DNA of 64,000 nucleotides from Nitrosopumilus cobalaminigenes (GTDB lineage: Archaea > Thermoproteota > Nitrososphaeria > Nitrososphaerales > Nitrosopumilaceae). Below are positions 34,456-43,991 of the stretch, piece by piece. The notes below the pieces were generated by a model. It did not search any database, had not been told where the DNA came from, and saw only the letters and a list, made by a program, of their open reading frames with translations. The translations under genes were made by a program, and so were the position numbers. Position 1 is the stretch's first letter. Every line of letters begins with the position of its first letter. The stretch covers positions 1 through 64,000 of the forward strand of contig NZ_CP026993.1 in the NCBI RefSeq assembly GCF_013407145.1. The letters run 5' to 3'.

Positions 34456-34484
34456 CAGACGAACAAAATCATCAAAATAATGTA

Positions 34485-35720
34485 TTATCTCTTTTCTTCT
34501 ATAGTTTGAGCAGCAATTTTTGCTGAATTTTCTGCTCCATTAGGAACAAAGTTCTTTGAGAATTCTTTCAAACTATCCTGAAATTCTTCATAATTTTCCT
34601 TAATTTTGGATATACCTTGAGTCACTTGATTAGTTTTAATCGCTAATACTCCCAGGCTCTTTTCTTCTGCCCATCTGATGTTGTTTGTATGCTCATCATA
34701 AATTGGAATTCCGATTATTGGCTTTGATTTTCCACCCATAATTTCTCCCATGACTGTATGAGATCCATTTACAACTGCATATTTGCATAAATTCAAAATT
34801 GTATCTTTTTCTTGTTCAGAGAGAAAACCAATATCAATTTGAATCCAATCAATATTTTTCTCAAAAGCATCTTTAATTGAATAATTTTTTCCATCTTTTC
34901 CAATTACTGAATCTATTTCAGGATTATTTCTTGCATGGGAAATGATTCTTTTTTCATTTTTCATTTCATCTTGATGAAATACTTCTTCGTATCTTTGACC
35001 TGTACCATCGTTGGTTGATTTGTTTCCTGTTCGCATCCAATATCCAAATTCATTACCTTTTACTAATTTTTCAAGGACTGATTCATTTTCTCTTTTGATT
35101 TCTTTACTATTTGTAAAATGCCCAACATAAGTTATTTTTTCTTGTACTTCTTTAATGAAATTCAAATTATATTCACACATTGTATATGGTGGTGGAGAAT
35201 CTGCAACAAGGATTTTTGATGCTTTTGCAATTTGTTTTGCAACAAAGATTAGTGATGGATAAAGATACGATCTTGAATTATACAACTTAGGTCTAAATTG
35301 ATTTGTTACAAACAAACTAGGAATGTTTCTATTCTTTGCTAGAATGTTTGAACCCATATCACCATCATTAATTACCAAATCAAATTTTTCTTTATTGTAG
35401 AGTTTTCTTTCTTCTCTAAGATAATTTGCAATCTGTCTAACTAGTGGGGGATTTTTTGATATTGGTAGTAACAAATTCATCAAAGACATTGATACACTAG
35501 GACCGAATTTCCCATCAATTGGAGTTGGCATCAAAATTTCATGAATTTTCTCTTTTTGATCAGGGAATTTTTTTAATAATTTTTCATAAACATGATCTTT
35601 ACTTGAAAAATGAACTTCAAAGTCTTCTTTGATATGATCCCCCAAAATCTCATTTAGCCTCATCATTCGTGAATAATGTCCACTTCCCCATGGGTAGATG
35701 AATTCTCCTATTTTGAGCAC
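34485..35720 (-). CDS. Glycosyltransferase, MurG/UGT-like (GT-B fold)
   Basis: 411 aa. N-terminal GSGHYSRMMRLNEIL (about residues 12-26) resembles the G-rich loop of GT28/GT1 enzymes. NDGDMGSNILA (about 118) and the C-terminal YAVVNGSHTVMGEIMGGKSKPIIGIP (about 318-343, in parts) resemble the donor-binding segment of family 28. A possible role is sugar transfer to lipids or surface proteins; donor and acceptor unknown. Same strand as the ThiI-like gene, 30 bp downstream of it. Confidence 0.7.
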   Translation of the reverse strand: MLKIGEFIYPWGSGHYSRMMRLNEILGDHIKEDFEVHFSSKDHVYEKLLKKFPDQKEKIHEILMPTPIDGKFGPSVSMSLMNLLLPISKNPPLVRQIANYLREERKLYNKEKFDLVINDGDMGSNILAKNRNIPSLFVTNQFRPKLYNSRSYLYPSLIFVAKQIAKASKILVADSPPPYTMCEYNLNFIKEVQEKITYVGHFTNSKEIKRENESVLEKLVKGNEFGYWMRTGNKSTNDGTGQRYEEVFHQDEMKNEKRIISHARNNPEIDSVIGKDGKNYSIKDAFEKNIDWIQIDIGFLSEQEKDTILNLCKYAVVNGSHTVMGEIMGGKSKPIIGIPIYDEHTNNIRWAEEKSLGVLAIKTNQVTQGISKIKENYEEFQDSLKEFSKNFVPNGAENSAKIAAQTIEEKR

Positions 35721-35750
35721 AATATGAAACCAAATATGCTGTTTAAATTC

Positions 35751-36863
35751 TCAGTGATTCTCTAAAGAATCTAAAATATCATGTACATTGTTCGGACCAA
35801 TCTGAATTGTGATCTTTTTCTTAGTTTTAAGGGCAGATTCTACTTCTTTTTTTGCGTATGAAGGAATTTCATTTGATGTGACAGTAACCATTTTTTCCAA
35901 TTTTTTCATATTTCTTTCCAATCCGATCTCTTTAGCTTCATCAAATAAAGCAGAATCTACGCCAGCTAATGGAAGAATAGGTATTTTCTTTTTTCCAAAT
36001 ACTTGTTTTACAGAATTATCGATAAATTCAGATGAAAAAACAAGTGGCGATAGCGCTAATGATACACGTTTTGTAGGATATTGTAATAAAATCTCTAAAA
36101 TAGAATTTACATAAATTAAATAATTTTTAATTCCATTTGGATTAATTTTCAGATGTAAAAATTCAATTTCAACTTTATCTTGTACCAATCTTGGAATTAT
36201 TTGATTAATTATTTTTGCAAGATTCATTAATTCTGATTTTTGTCTATAGCATACAATTATTTTTGTTTCATTACCTTGTTTGATGGTCTCAAAACAAGAT
36301 ACTGCAGAGATTTCATCATATACAGCACAAATAGTTTTTTCATTTTGTACTTGATATGGTATTCCACCTTTACCTTCATCTGAAAAAATACAGATGTATG
36401 CATTATTTTTTGTAAGATATGTGTAAAGTAATTTGTCAAAATCTTCATCTGTACCAGGATGAGCACCCAAACTTGATTTCTTTTCTATAATATTTGATGT
36501 TGCAGCAATTTCTACATCTTTTGTAACAAATCCTTTTGAAGTACCTTCTACCCTAACCAAAAATTTTTCTCCCTTTAAGAGTAAATTACCACCTATGGAT
36601 GTTATCTCAGAGATAATATTTTGGAAATCATTTTTTATCAATCTTGCAATAGCGACTTTTTCAATTCCAAAAAGTAAATTGATTGCAGATGATGCAAAGA
36701 CAGGATCATTTGCATGTACTAAAATTATATCACCATCACGTTTGACTGATTCGAATTCTTGATTCTTTGTCTTGAGAATTTTTTTGATATTTGTAATTAA
36801 TTGTGGGATTTTATTTTTTGAAAATATTGTTGGGAAAACTACAACATATGATATTTCATCCAT
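35751..36863 (-). CDS. THUMP-domain, ThiI-like protein lacking the PP-loop
   Basis: 370 aa. An N-terminal ferredoxin-like part and THUMP domain (about 55-165; FLVRVEGTSKGFVTKDVEIAA, LGAHPGTDED in parts) indicate tRNA binding. The following domain occupies the place of the ThiI adenylation module, but no SGG-[IF]-D-S PP-loop is present where expected (I read IIVCYRQKSELMNLAKIIN). So it is probably not a 4-thiouridine synthase by itself. It could be a divergent tRNA-binding partner. CysH and sat are divergent next door. Confidence 0.65.
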   Translation of the reverse strand: MDEISYVVVFPTIFSKNKIPQLITNIKKILKTKNQEFESVKRDGDIILVHANDPVFASSAINLLFGIEKVAIARLIKNDFQNIISEITSIGGNLLLKGEKFLVRVEGTSKGFVTKDVEIAATSNIIEKKSSLGAHPGTDEDFDKLLYTYLTKNNAYICIFSDEGKGGIPYQVQNEKTICAVYDEISAVSCFETIKQGNETKIIVCYRQKSELMNLAKIINQIIPRLVQDKVEIEFLHLKINPNGIKNYLIYVNSILEILLQYPTKRVSLALSPLVFSSEFIDNSVKQVFGKKKIPILPLAGVDSALFDEAKEIGLERNMKKLEKMVTVTSNEIPSYAKKEVESALKTKKKITIQIGPNNVHDILDSLENH

Positions 36864-36947
36864 ATTTTCTATTTTGAATTATACTTGTTTATAATTTAGG
36901 ATAAAACTTCGGGTAATCAATATAAAACAAATAATCTAACTCTATTT

Positions 36948-37661
36948 GTGACAAAATTCACCCAAGAACAAGTAGATGAACTAAACTCAAAAATTAAAAC
37001 CACTGAGGAAGCATTACAATGGGTTTCAGAAAATCTTCACCCAAAAGTTGCAAAAGCATCTAGCTTTGGTGCTGAAGATGCAGTTGTAATGGATATTATG
37101 TTAAAAATTAATCCTGAATTTCGATTTTTTACTCTAGATACAGGACGATTGCCACAAGAGACCTATGACATTATAGATATTGTCAGCAAAAAATACAATA
37201 TTTCAATCGAAGTCTTATTTCCTGATACTAAAGAAGTTGAGGAAATGGTTCGGGATAAAGGAATGAATCTATTCTATGATAGTATTGAAAATAGAAAACT
37301 ATGTTGTGATATTCGTAAAGTTCACCCAATGAACAAAATGTTGAGTACCTTAGATGGTTGGATTACTGGTTTAAGACGTGATCAGACCAAAAATCGAGAA
37401 AATGTTACTATCTTTCAACTTGATCATGGTCATGGGGGAATTCTAAAAATTAATCCAATTGTTGATTGGACTTGGGATCAAATTCAAGAATATATTAAAA
37501 AAAATAATTTGCCGTACAATAGCCTACTTGACAAAGGTTTTCCAAGTATTGGATGTGAACCATGTACTAGAGCAATAAAACCTGGTGAAGACATTCGTGC
37601 AGGAAGATGGTGGTGGGAACAAGAAGGCAACAAAGAGTGTGGCCTTCATATAGACCCTTGA
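36948..37661 (+). CDS. cysH: APS/PAPS reductase, Fe-S type
   Basis: Reduces adenylylsulfate to sulfite in sulfate assimilation. PP-loop-like [15 protein letters not shown] (about residues 36-50), [12 protein letters not shown] (about 65-76), and the 4Fe-4S ligands CCDIRK (about 114) and GCEPCTRAI (about 199-207), which mark the APS-reducing type; the catalytic cysteine is in ECGLH at the C-terminus. GTG start at 36948. The sat gene follows after 13 bp. Confidence 0.93.
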   Translation: MTKFTQEQVDELNSKIKTTEEALQWVSENLHPKVAKASSFGAEDAVVMDIMLKINPEFRFFTLDTGRLPQETYDIIDIVSKKYNISIEVLFPDTKEVEEMVRDKGMNLFYDSIENRKLCCDIRKVHPMNKMLSTLDGWITGLRRDQTKNRENVTIFQLDHGHGGILKINPIVDWTWDQIQEYIKKNNLPYNSLLDKGFPSIGCEPCTRAIKPGEDIRAGRWWWEQEGNKECGLHIDP

Positions 37662-37674
37662 TAGAGGATTTAAC

Positions 37675-38817
37675 ATGTCAGAAAACAGTTCAATCAAACC
37701 ACATGGTGGAGTACTCGTAAACAGAATTATCAAAACAGATCCTTCAGGATTATTCTCAATTACAATTAGTGAAGATGTTGCAAATGATGTCGAAAACATA
37801 GCAGATGGAATTTTTAGTCCTTTGGAGGGATTCCTAGGTAAAGCAGACTTTGAAAGTGTTGTTTCCCGTGGAAGATTATCAAATGATTTAGCTTGGACTA
37901 TTCCAATTGTACTTGACGTTGATGAAGAAACTGCAACTAAAATGAAAGAAGCTAAAGATGTTTTATTAAAAAATCCAGATGACGTAGGTGTTGCAGTATT
38001 ACATGTTGATGAAACATTTACTTTTGATAAAGAAAAAGCAGCTCAAGGAGTCTATGGAACTACTGATTCATCACATCCAGGTGTTGCATATACAATGTCA
38101 ATGAAAGATTTCTTAGTTAGCGGAAAAATTGATTACATTCAAAGACCAAATGATACTGAAATTAGAAAAAATAGATTAACTCCACTTCAAACACGTGAAG
38201 CTTTTGCAAAAGCCGGATGGAATACAATTTGTGCCTTCCAAACCAGAAATCCACCACATGTAGCACATGAAATGTTACAAAAAACATCAATTACAACCCG
38301 TGATGGCGTATTTGTAAATCCAGTAATTGGCAAGAAAAAATCTGGTGACTTTGTAGATGAAGTGATTGTGAAATGCTATGAAACAATGATAAAATTATAC
38401 TATCCTGAAAATAGATGTCAACTTGGAACATTACATACTCAAATGAAGTATGCTGGTCCAAAAGAAGCAATACATCATGCAATTATGAGACAAAACTATG
38501 GTTGTACACATATCATCATTGGACGTGATCATGCAGGTGTTGGAAAGTTTTATGATCCAATGGCTGCACAAAAAATCTTTGATGACTATCCAGAGTTAGA
38601 TATTTCTCCAGTATTCTTCCCACCTTTCTTCTATTGTAGGAAATGCCTTACATACACTACTCCAAAAGCTTGTCCGCATGATAATGATGTAAAAGAGCAA
38701 ATTAGTGGAACTGCACTACGAGAAATGATTCAAAATGGTCAGGCACCATCAGAATTCATTCTAAGACCAGAAGTTGCACAAGTAATTTTGGATCATCCAA
38801 AACCATTTGTTGATTAG
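37675..38817 (+). CDS. sat: Sulfate adenylyltransferase (ATP sulfurylase)
   Basis: Activates sulfate to APS. 380 aa, single-chain archaeal Sat type: [11 protein letters not shown] (HxxH-like substrate motif, about residues 188-198), [13 protein letters not shown] (about 282-294), and a C-terminal zinc-binding [15 protein letters not shown] (about 322-336). Direct neighbour of the APS reductase gene, making a two-gene sulfate-reduction unit; APS kinase is at 19049. Confidence 0.96.
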   Translation: MSENSSIKPHGGVLVNRIIKTDPSGLFSITISEDVANDVENIADGIFSPLEGFLGKADFESVVSRGRLSNDLAWTIPIVLDVDEETATKMKEAKDVLLKNPDDVGVAVLHVDETFTFDKEKAAQGVYGTTDSSHPGVAYTMSMKDFLVSGKIDYIQRPNDTEIRKNRLTPLQTREAFAKAGWNTICAFQTRNPPHVAHEMLQKTSITTRDGVFVNPVIGKKKSGDFVDEVIVKCYETMIKLYYPENRCQLGTLHTQMKYAGPKEAIHHAIMRQNYGCTHIIIGRDHAGVGKFYDPMAAQKIFDDYPELDISPVFFPPFFYCRKCLTYTTPKACPHDNDVKEQISGTALREMIQNGQAPSEFILRPEVAQVILDHPKPFVD

Positions 38818-38847
38818 ATTTTTATTCAATCAAATTTGCTCTAGCTT

Positions 38848-39516
38848 GTGAAGTATCTCTTTGCAATAATTTTACTTTTAGGAGTCTTTGTATCTCCAGC
38901 GTTTGCTCAAGAAGAAAAGAACCCATCATTAATCATTGATACATTAGAAATTCCTTCAAATGAATTCAATACAGTATTGCGTGAATCACCAATTAGAATT
39001 TTAGATGATGTTCATGCAGTGAGCTGGCAAGTAACTATTGATAATAATTTACTATATGCAAATCCAAGTGGTAATGCTGTATTGAGATTATACGATCAGG
39101 CTACACAAGATGAATTCATTGAAGTTGGAATGGGACCAAAACCTGACAACAAGTTTTGGGTTGCAGTTCAAACTCCAAAAGAAGGCTACATTGTTGTTCA
39201 TAAAGACTTGGACAGAGGCTGGTATCCTGAAGCCAAATCTATCATATCATATACTGATAGAGCAGGACTAACCGTAAACAATGGGGCTAGAATTGTAGTT
39301 ACCAATTTGGATATAGGCGAATTTGCTGTTCATTCGTATTCAGTTCACGGCATGGAAGGTTCTACTGATCCACCTGCAATAAGTTCTGGAACTATGATTA
39401 TAGAATTCCTTTCAGGAGATCCTGCAAAGAACATCTTTGCATTGTATCCATTTTACATGGCAGCAGCTGTTGGAGTTTTAGTTGGAGTATTGTTTCTAAC
39501 TAAGAAGCGTTCTTAG
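38848..39516 (+). CDS. Exported protein with C-terminal membrane anchor
   Basis: 222 aa: signal peptide 1-20 (VSPAFAQ), extracytoplasmic beta-rich domain (YADRAGLTVNNGARIVVTNLDIGEFAVHSYSVHG in parts), and a C-terminal anchor helix FYMAAAVGVLVGVLFL followed by TKKRS. Family not recognised. GTG start at 38848. Overlaps the convergent nth gene by 17 bp. Confidence 0.65.
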   Translation: MKYLFAIILLLGVFVSPAFAQEEKNPSLIIDTLEIPSNEFNTVLRESPIRILDDVHAVSWQVTIDNNLLYANPSGNAVLRLYDQATQDEFIEVGMGPKPDNKFWVAVQTPKEGYIVVHKDLDRGWYPEAKSIISYTDRAGLTVNNGARIVVTNLDIGEFAVHSYSVHGMEGSTDPPAISSGTMIIEFLSGDPAKNIFALYPFYMAAAVGVLVGVLFLTKKRS

Positions 39517-40174
39517 TTTTATAAAATTTACAACTTTTTTTGATTTGACAAACATTACACATTGGTGAGATTGGTTTACAAATATTCTGACCATACATTA
39601 CAAAAGTATCATTAATGTCAATCCAAAATTCCTTTTTGATTTTTTTCATTAACTCTTGTTCTGTTTCTTCAGGATTTTTTGTTTCAACTAATCCTAATCT
39701 ATTTGAAATTCTGTGAACATGAATATCAACTGGAATTGCTGGTTGCTCAAATGCATATACTAGAACACAATTTGCAGTTTTTCTTCCAACTCCAGGTAAT
39801 TGTACCAAAGTATCCAAGTCTTCTGGAACTTTACCTTTGTATTTTTTATCAATAATTTTTGCAACTTCAATTATTCTTTTAGATTTAACATGAAAGAATC
39901 CAATTGATTTTATTATTTTTTCAACATCTTTAACTTTTGCAGCAGCTAATTGTTTTGGATTTTTGTATTTGGAAAATAATTCTTTGACTGCTTTTGCAGT
40001 AGCTTCGTCTTTTGTTCTTGCAGAAAGTATAGTTCCAATTAAGATACTAAATGGTCCAGTTTCAGCCTTATGTAACTCTCTTAATGCAGTCATTCTTGGT
40101 GGTTTGACTGCATCCATTGTTTTTGTCATTCCAGAAAGAATTTTTTGCATTTCTAATTGAAAAACTGCGTACAA
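39500..40174 (-). CDS. nth: Endonuclease III (HhH-GPD DNA glycosylase/AP lyase)
   Basis: Base-excision repair of oxidised pyrimidines. Helix-hairpin-helix LPGVGRKTANCVL (about residues 122-134) with the catalytic lysine, the downstream catalytic aspartate in VDIHVHRISNRL (about 142-153), and the 4Fe-4S loop C-x6-C-x2-C-x5-C ending in CNVCQIKKSC near the C-terminus. 224 aa is typical. The methionine starting MQKILSGM is an alternative start. Divergent from aconitase X. Confidence 0.94.
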   Translation of the reverse strand: MYAVFQLEMQKILSGMTKTMDAVKPPRMTALRELHKAETGPFSILIGTILSARTKDEATAKAVKELFSKYKNPKQLAAAKVKDVEKIIKSIGFFHVKSKRIIEVAKIIDKKYKGKVPEDLDTLVQLPGVGRKTANCVLVYAFEQPAIPVDIHVHRISNRLGLVETKNPEETEQELMKKIKKEFWIDINDTFVMYGQNICKPISPMCNVCQIKKSCKFYKTKNAS

Positions 40175-40205
40175 GTATTATAACTGTAATAACAAACGCA
40201 TTCTA

Positions 40206-41360
40206 TTGGAATTAACTAAAGATGAAGAATCTGCACTAAAAGGTGAACAAGGTGAAATTATGCAAATGGCATATAGAATTCTTGTTGCAACTGGTGAGGC
40301 AACTGATGCTGAAAAACTAGTTCCAATCGAATGGGCTCATCTTTCAGGTGTAAATTATAACACCATTGGTGATGCTGGAGAAGAATTTCTATCTAGTATT
40401 AGTAAAGATGCACGTGTCAAAGTAAAAACAACTCTGAATCCAATGGGATTCGATATTGACAATGTAAAAAATTATGGACTAGATGAGAATTTTATTTCAA
40501 AACAACTATCCATTAGAAATTCATATGAAACAATGGGGGTAATTCCTTCATTTTCATGTATTCCTTATGAAATATTTGATATTCCAAAAGATGGAACACA
40601 AGTTGCTTTTGCAGAAAGTAATGCAGCAATTCATGCAAATTCTTATGATAATCTAAAAACAAACAAAGAAAGTGCATTTAGTGCACTTGCAAGTGCAATT
40701 GTTGGTAAAAGTCCATACTCTTCATTGAGAAAAGAAGACAATCCAAATATCACAATTAGAATGAAAGTAAAAAATCCAAATGAATTGACATATGGAATGT
40801 TAGGATTTTTTGCAGGGAAAATTGGTGATACATCTGTAAATATTTCTGGTCTCAACGAGATGGATAAACGTCAAACCAAAGCAATGTGTGGGGGAATGGG
40901 CACTTCTGGAACTTGTGCAAAATTTATCTTTGGAGAAGGGGATTCTGATTGTGAAAAAATTGATTTTGATGAAAAAGAGATACAAAATGTTCACGATGAG
41001 TTGAATACAGCAGAAAAAGGTGACATTATCACGCTTGGTAGTCCTCAACTAGGCTTGGATGAAATATCTGATCTTGCAGGGAAACTAAAGGGTAGATCAT
41101 TTCAGAAAAGATGTATGGTGTTTATGCCAAGAACTGTAAAGGATCAATCAACAAAAATCGGATACACTACAGAACTTGAACGTGCAGGATGTGAAATTCT
41201 TTCTGACTGTTGTACATGCTTGTCTCCATTAATTAGTAAAGACAATGTTGATGCTGTTACAACAAATAGTATCAAAGGTGCATTTTATCTGAAAAATTCT
41301 AATGGTGTAGATGTTAATTTAAAATCATTATCACAAATAGTTGAAGATGAGACACGATGA
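40206..41360 (+). CDS. Aconitase X large subunit (phosphomevalonate dehydratase type)
   Basis: 384 aa, DUF521 family. Contains CGGMGTSGTCAKFIFG (about residues 222-237) and the Fe-S cysteines in DCCTCLSPLI (about 335-344). In archaea the two-chain aconitase X dehydrates mevalonate 5-phosphate in the modified mevalonate route to isoprenoid lipids, and I infer that role here. TTG start at 40206. The small subunit starts within the stop of this gene (4-bp overlap), as expected for a complex. Confidence 0.88.
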   Translation: MELTKDEESALKGEQGEIMQMAYRILVATGEATDAEKLVPIEWAHLSGVNYNTIGDAGEEFLSSISKDARVKVKTTLNPMGFDIDNVKNYGLDENFISKQLSIRNSYETMGVIPSFSCIPYEIFDIPKDGTQVAFAESNAAIHANSYDNLKTNKESAFSALASAIVGKSPYSSLRKEDNPNITIRMKVKNPNELTYGMLGFFAGKIGDTSVNISGLNEMDKRQTKAMCGGMGTSGTCAKFIFGEGDSDCEKIDFDEKEIQNVHDELNTAEKGDIITLGSPQLGLDEISDLAGKLKGRSFQKRCMVFMPRTVKDQSTKIGYTTELERAGCEILSDCCTCLSPLISKDNVDAVTTNSIKGAFYLKNSNGVDVNLKSLSQIVEDETR

Positions 41361-41743
41361 AAAAAATTCTAGTATCAGGTAAAGTAGAAGGAATTGTTTT
41401 AAAATCTGAAAATCCTATCAACTTTCTAGGTACAGTCGATAAAAAGACTGGAATTATCAGTGATCAAAATCATGACTTGTACCAAAAATCACTCAAAGAT
41501 ACTGTTCTTGTTTTTCCATCAGGTGTAGGAAGTAGTGTGGGCGCATACACAATTTATTCAATAAAATCAAATGAATCCGCTCCTCTTGCAATGATTTGTA
41601 AAAAAGCAGATCTTACAGTAGCTACAGGATGTGCTTTAGCAAATATTCCATTAATAACAATTAGTGATGAAGAATTCGCTTTAATTAAAAATGAAATGAA
41701 GATTTCATTTGATACTGATTCTAATCTACTTGATTATTCTTAG
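41357..41743 (+). CDS. Aconitase X small (swivel) subunit, DUF126
   Basis: 128 aa, matching the DUF126 swivel domain that pairs with the DUF521 chain. Signature: FPSGVGSSVGAYTIYSI (about residues 53-69) and NPINFLGTVDKKTGII (about 19-34). Overlaps the large-subunit stop by 4 bp (ATGA), so the two chains are translationally coupled. Overlaps the convergent membrane-protein gene by 23 bp. Confidence 0.9.
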   Translation: MKKILVSGKVEGIVLKSENPINFLGTVDKKTGIISDQNHDLYQKSLKDTVLVFPSGVGSSVGAYTIYSIKSNESAPLAMICKKADLTVATGCALANIPLITISDEEFALIKNEMKISFDTDSNLLDYS

Positions 41744-42947
41744 AGTTTGTAAAAATCATTCCAACCCCTATTGCCATAAACACAACTAATGGAATGTATC
41801 TGTATGGCATTACTGTTATTCCAGTTACATAATACAAAATTGGTTGACTAATTAACATGACAATAATGCCAACAAAAAGAATTTCGATATTTTTTGTTAT
41901 TATCCCTTTTTTAGTTGCCAAAATAATCAATGTAGGGAAAAATAATAACAAAATTAATCCATCAAACCTTAATGCTCCATTTAGTTCATTGAATCCCAAA
42001 ACAAATTTTTGTTCATCAAAAACTAAATTTTGAGCTGATGGGATTAAATTTAACAAAAATGCAATTAAAATTAAAATTATCAGTGCTGAATATGATATGA
42101 TTAGAATTTTTTTATCAAACTTGGAAGAATCTCTTTTGTATATTGCAAATAAATTGATTGGTAAAAATACAATTGCTAATGGTTTTGAAAGCATAGAAAG
42201 AATAAATGATAAATGGGATCCAATTGTTTTTTTAAATACTAAATAAAATGATAGGAAATAAAACACTGTCCAGAAATTTTCATACGTAGCTGTGGTATCA
42301 AAAATCAAAAATAAGTTACTTTGTAACAATATGCCTACAGCAATAATGGCTGAAATTCGTTTCTTTGTTAATTCCAGCGTAATAGCATAAGTAACTAAAA
42401 GTAATCCTATACTTGCTATGAAAGGAAGAACTCGTACATTATCAAAGATACTAATTGATAATTCCAGAAGAGTAAATCTAATTGTTGTAGATATTGAAAG
42501 ACCTTCTGAATTAAACAAATAATCTGTTAATTCATTTTGATCCAAACCTAATTTTACTGCACTATAATCCCCCAGTTCAAATTCTTCTCTTGATAGTTCA
42601 TCTATTGAAAAAATAACATAAAAGAAAATTAATGATGTTATTATTAAAAGTGATATTTTTTGAGAAACATCTTTCCTAATAATTAAATCAATTATTTTGT
42701 AAATTGATATTGGTAATTTTTTTAATTTGTATAAAATTAAAAATGAAATAAATACTATGTTTGAAATAATTAACATTAAACCAGAATTCCCTAATTCAAA
42801 TAATTCAATATCATCATGAGGAATATCTATAGTACTTTCTATAATTAAAAATGGAAAAATCATTGGAACAAAACTAACTAAAGAGACTGTAATACATGTA
42901 ATAAAAATAAATTTAGAAATAATTTGATGACTTTGCAACTTTTTCAT
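41721..42947 (-). CDS. Polytopic membrane protein, possibly glycosyltransferase-C-like
   Basis: 408 aa with about 10-11 membrane helices. After the third helix comes an acidic extracellular loop (FSIDELSREEFELGDYSAV), and the layout of loops and helices recalls GT-C membrane glycosyltransferases of the ArnT/PMT type, but I cannot point to a certain catalytic motif. Function unassigned. Confidence 0.5.
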   Translation of the reverse strand: MKKLQSHQIISKFIFITCITVSLVSFVPMIFPFLIIESTIDIPHDDIELFELGNSGLMLIISNIVFISFLILYKLKKLPISIYKIIDLIIRKDVSQKISLLIITSLIFFYVIFSIDELSREEFELGDYSAVKLGLDQNELTDYLFNSEGLSISTTIRFTLLELSISIFDNVRVLPFIASIGLLLVTYAITLELTKKRISAIIAVGILLQSNLFLIFDTTATYENFWTVFYFLSFYLVFKKTIGSHLSFILSMLSKPLAIVFLPINLFAIYKRDSSKFDKKILIISYSALIILILIAFLLNLIPSAQNLVFDEQKFVLGFNELNGALRFDGLILLLFFPTLIILATKKGIITKNIEILFVGIIVMLISQPILYYVTGITVMPYRYIPLVVFMAIGVGMIFTNSKNNQVD

Positions 42948-43010
42948 TTTATAATATACTCATTAAATATCCTGTAGAATAAAAATAAAAATAAAGAAGG
43001 ATGTAGTTCC

Positions 43011-43607
43011 TTAACTTCCGTCAATTGTAACAGTCCACTCGATAGTCAAATCATCGTTTTCACCGAGTGAGATTGCAGCAAATTCTTGAATTGCTAATGC
43101 ATCTTGGTTTGCTGCACCGTTCATTAAAGCGGCTTCATCAATAGATGCACTGACGTTTAGAAAGTCTGCAGTAACTGTAACTGAAGCACCTTGATCAGTA
43201 GCTGCAGCAACAAAAGATCCTACAGTACCACCTGTTGATGTTACTATGTTACCTAGAGCAGTTGTGGTTTCAGTTGGACTTCCTGATTGAGAATCACCAA
43301 TATGTACAGTGGTGAATGCGCCATCAGGATTTGTACATCCACTAAAGGTTACTCCAAAGGTATCATCAATCAAACAATCGTCTCCTGCATTAATAACTAC
43401 ATTATCTGTTTGTCTGTATGCTATAATTTCACCATCTTCGTTTGTAGCAGTTAGAGTCAAGTGACCCATAATTCCTGCTGTACTTTTCATGGAATTAGCT
43501 GTATCTGAACTATCCATAAAAGCTAAGTTGGCTGTAAGAGCGCCACCAACGATGATGGCTCCTATTACTATAGCGAGTTGAAGTTGCATTGTTAATGATT
43601 TATACAA
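43011..43607 (-). CDS. Exported/surface protein, beta-rich
   Basis: 198 aa. N-terminal hydrophobic helix (LQLAIVIGAIIVGGALTANLAF, about residues 8-29) followed by a Thr/Gly/Ala/Asp-rich domain (HLTLTATNEDGEIIAYRQTDNVV and STGGTVGSFVAAATDQGASVTV in parts) typical of secreted or filament-like surface proteins. Two cysteines (CLIDDTFGVTFSGC) could form a disulfide. It is slightly GC-richer than its neighbours. Methionine 7 (MQLQLAI) is an alternative start. Confidence 0.6.
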   Translation of the reverse strand: MYKSLTMQLQLAIVIGAIIVGGALTANLAFMDSSDTANSMKSTAGIMGHLTLTATNEDGEIIAYRQTDNVVINAGDDCLIDDTFGVTFSGCTNPDGAFTTVHIGDSQSGSPTETTTALGNIVTSTGGTVGSFVAAATDQGASVTVTADFLNVSASIDEAALMNGAANQDALAIQEFAAISLGENDDLTIEWTVTIDGS

Positions 43608-43672
43608 AAATTATATGAATATAGTGGATCATTTTCTTTGATAAAAGCTCCAAAATGGCATAAATTATAGAA

Positions 43673-43900
43673 TTATGGGGATTTTGCATTAACAGAATCT
43701 GATAGTTCTAAAGTGAAACTTTGTCCCTCATCAGATACCTCATCAACAACATCTTCTTCTACTATTTCAACATCTTCTAAAATCTCTGATGTTTCACTAT
43801 CATTTGTTAATGCAACATCATTATTTGAATAAGTAGCACCGACTCCAATTATTATAGCAATAATTATGATAATTGGAATTACAATTATTTTCGATGCCAT
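43673..43900 (-). CDS. Small membrane-anchored acidic protein
   Basis: 75 aa: N-terminal anchor helix (KIIVIPIIIIIAIIIGVGATY) then an acidic E/D/V-rich tail (ILEDVEIVEEDVVDEVSDEG). Unknown. Lies between the exported protein and the ESCRT-III gene on the same strand. Confidence 0.55.
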   Translation of the reverse strand: MASKIIVIPIIIIIAIIIGVGATYSNNDVALTNDSETSEILEDVEIVEEDVVDEVSDEGQSFTLELSDSVNAKSP

Positions 43901-43991
43901 TTCATTATTTAGATTAATTTATAGAATTTAAGCATATTGTAAATAGAAAAAATAATTAAACAAAAAGAATGAACTGTTCGTCCTAACCAGT

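Noticed and set aside
34399-34457. tRNA-like acceptor stem ending GTGCCA
   Set aside because: Only about 57 nt between stem ends, and no T-arm or D-arm can be drawn.
34287-34475. 62-codon minus-strand frame starting MMILFVWHAGF
   Set aside because: It overlaps the start of the zinc-finger gene in another phase and has an irregular composition; the 31-codon frame ending just before the zinc-finger gene is the better candidate.
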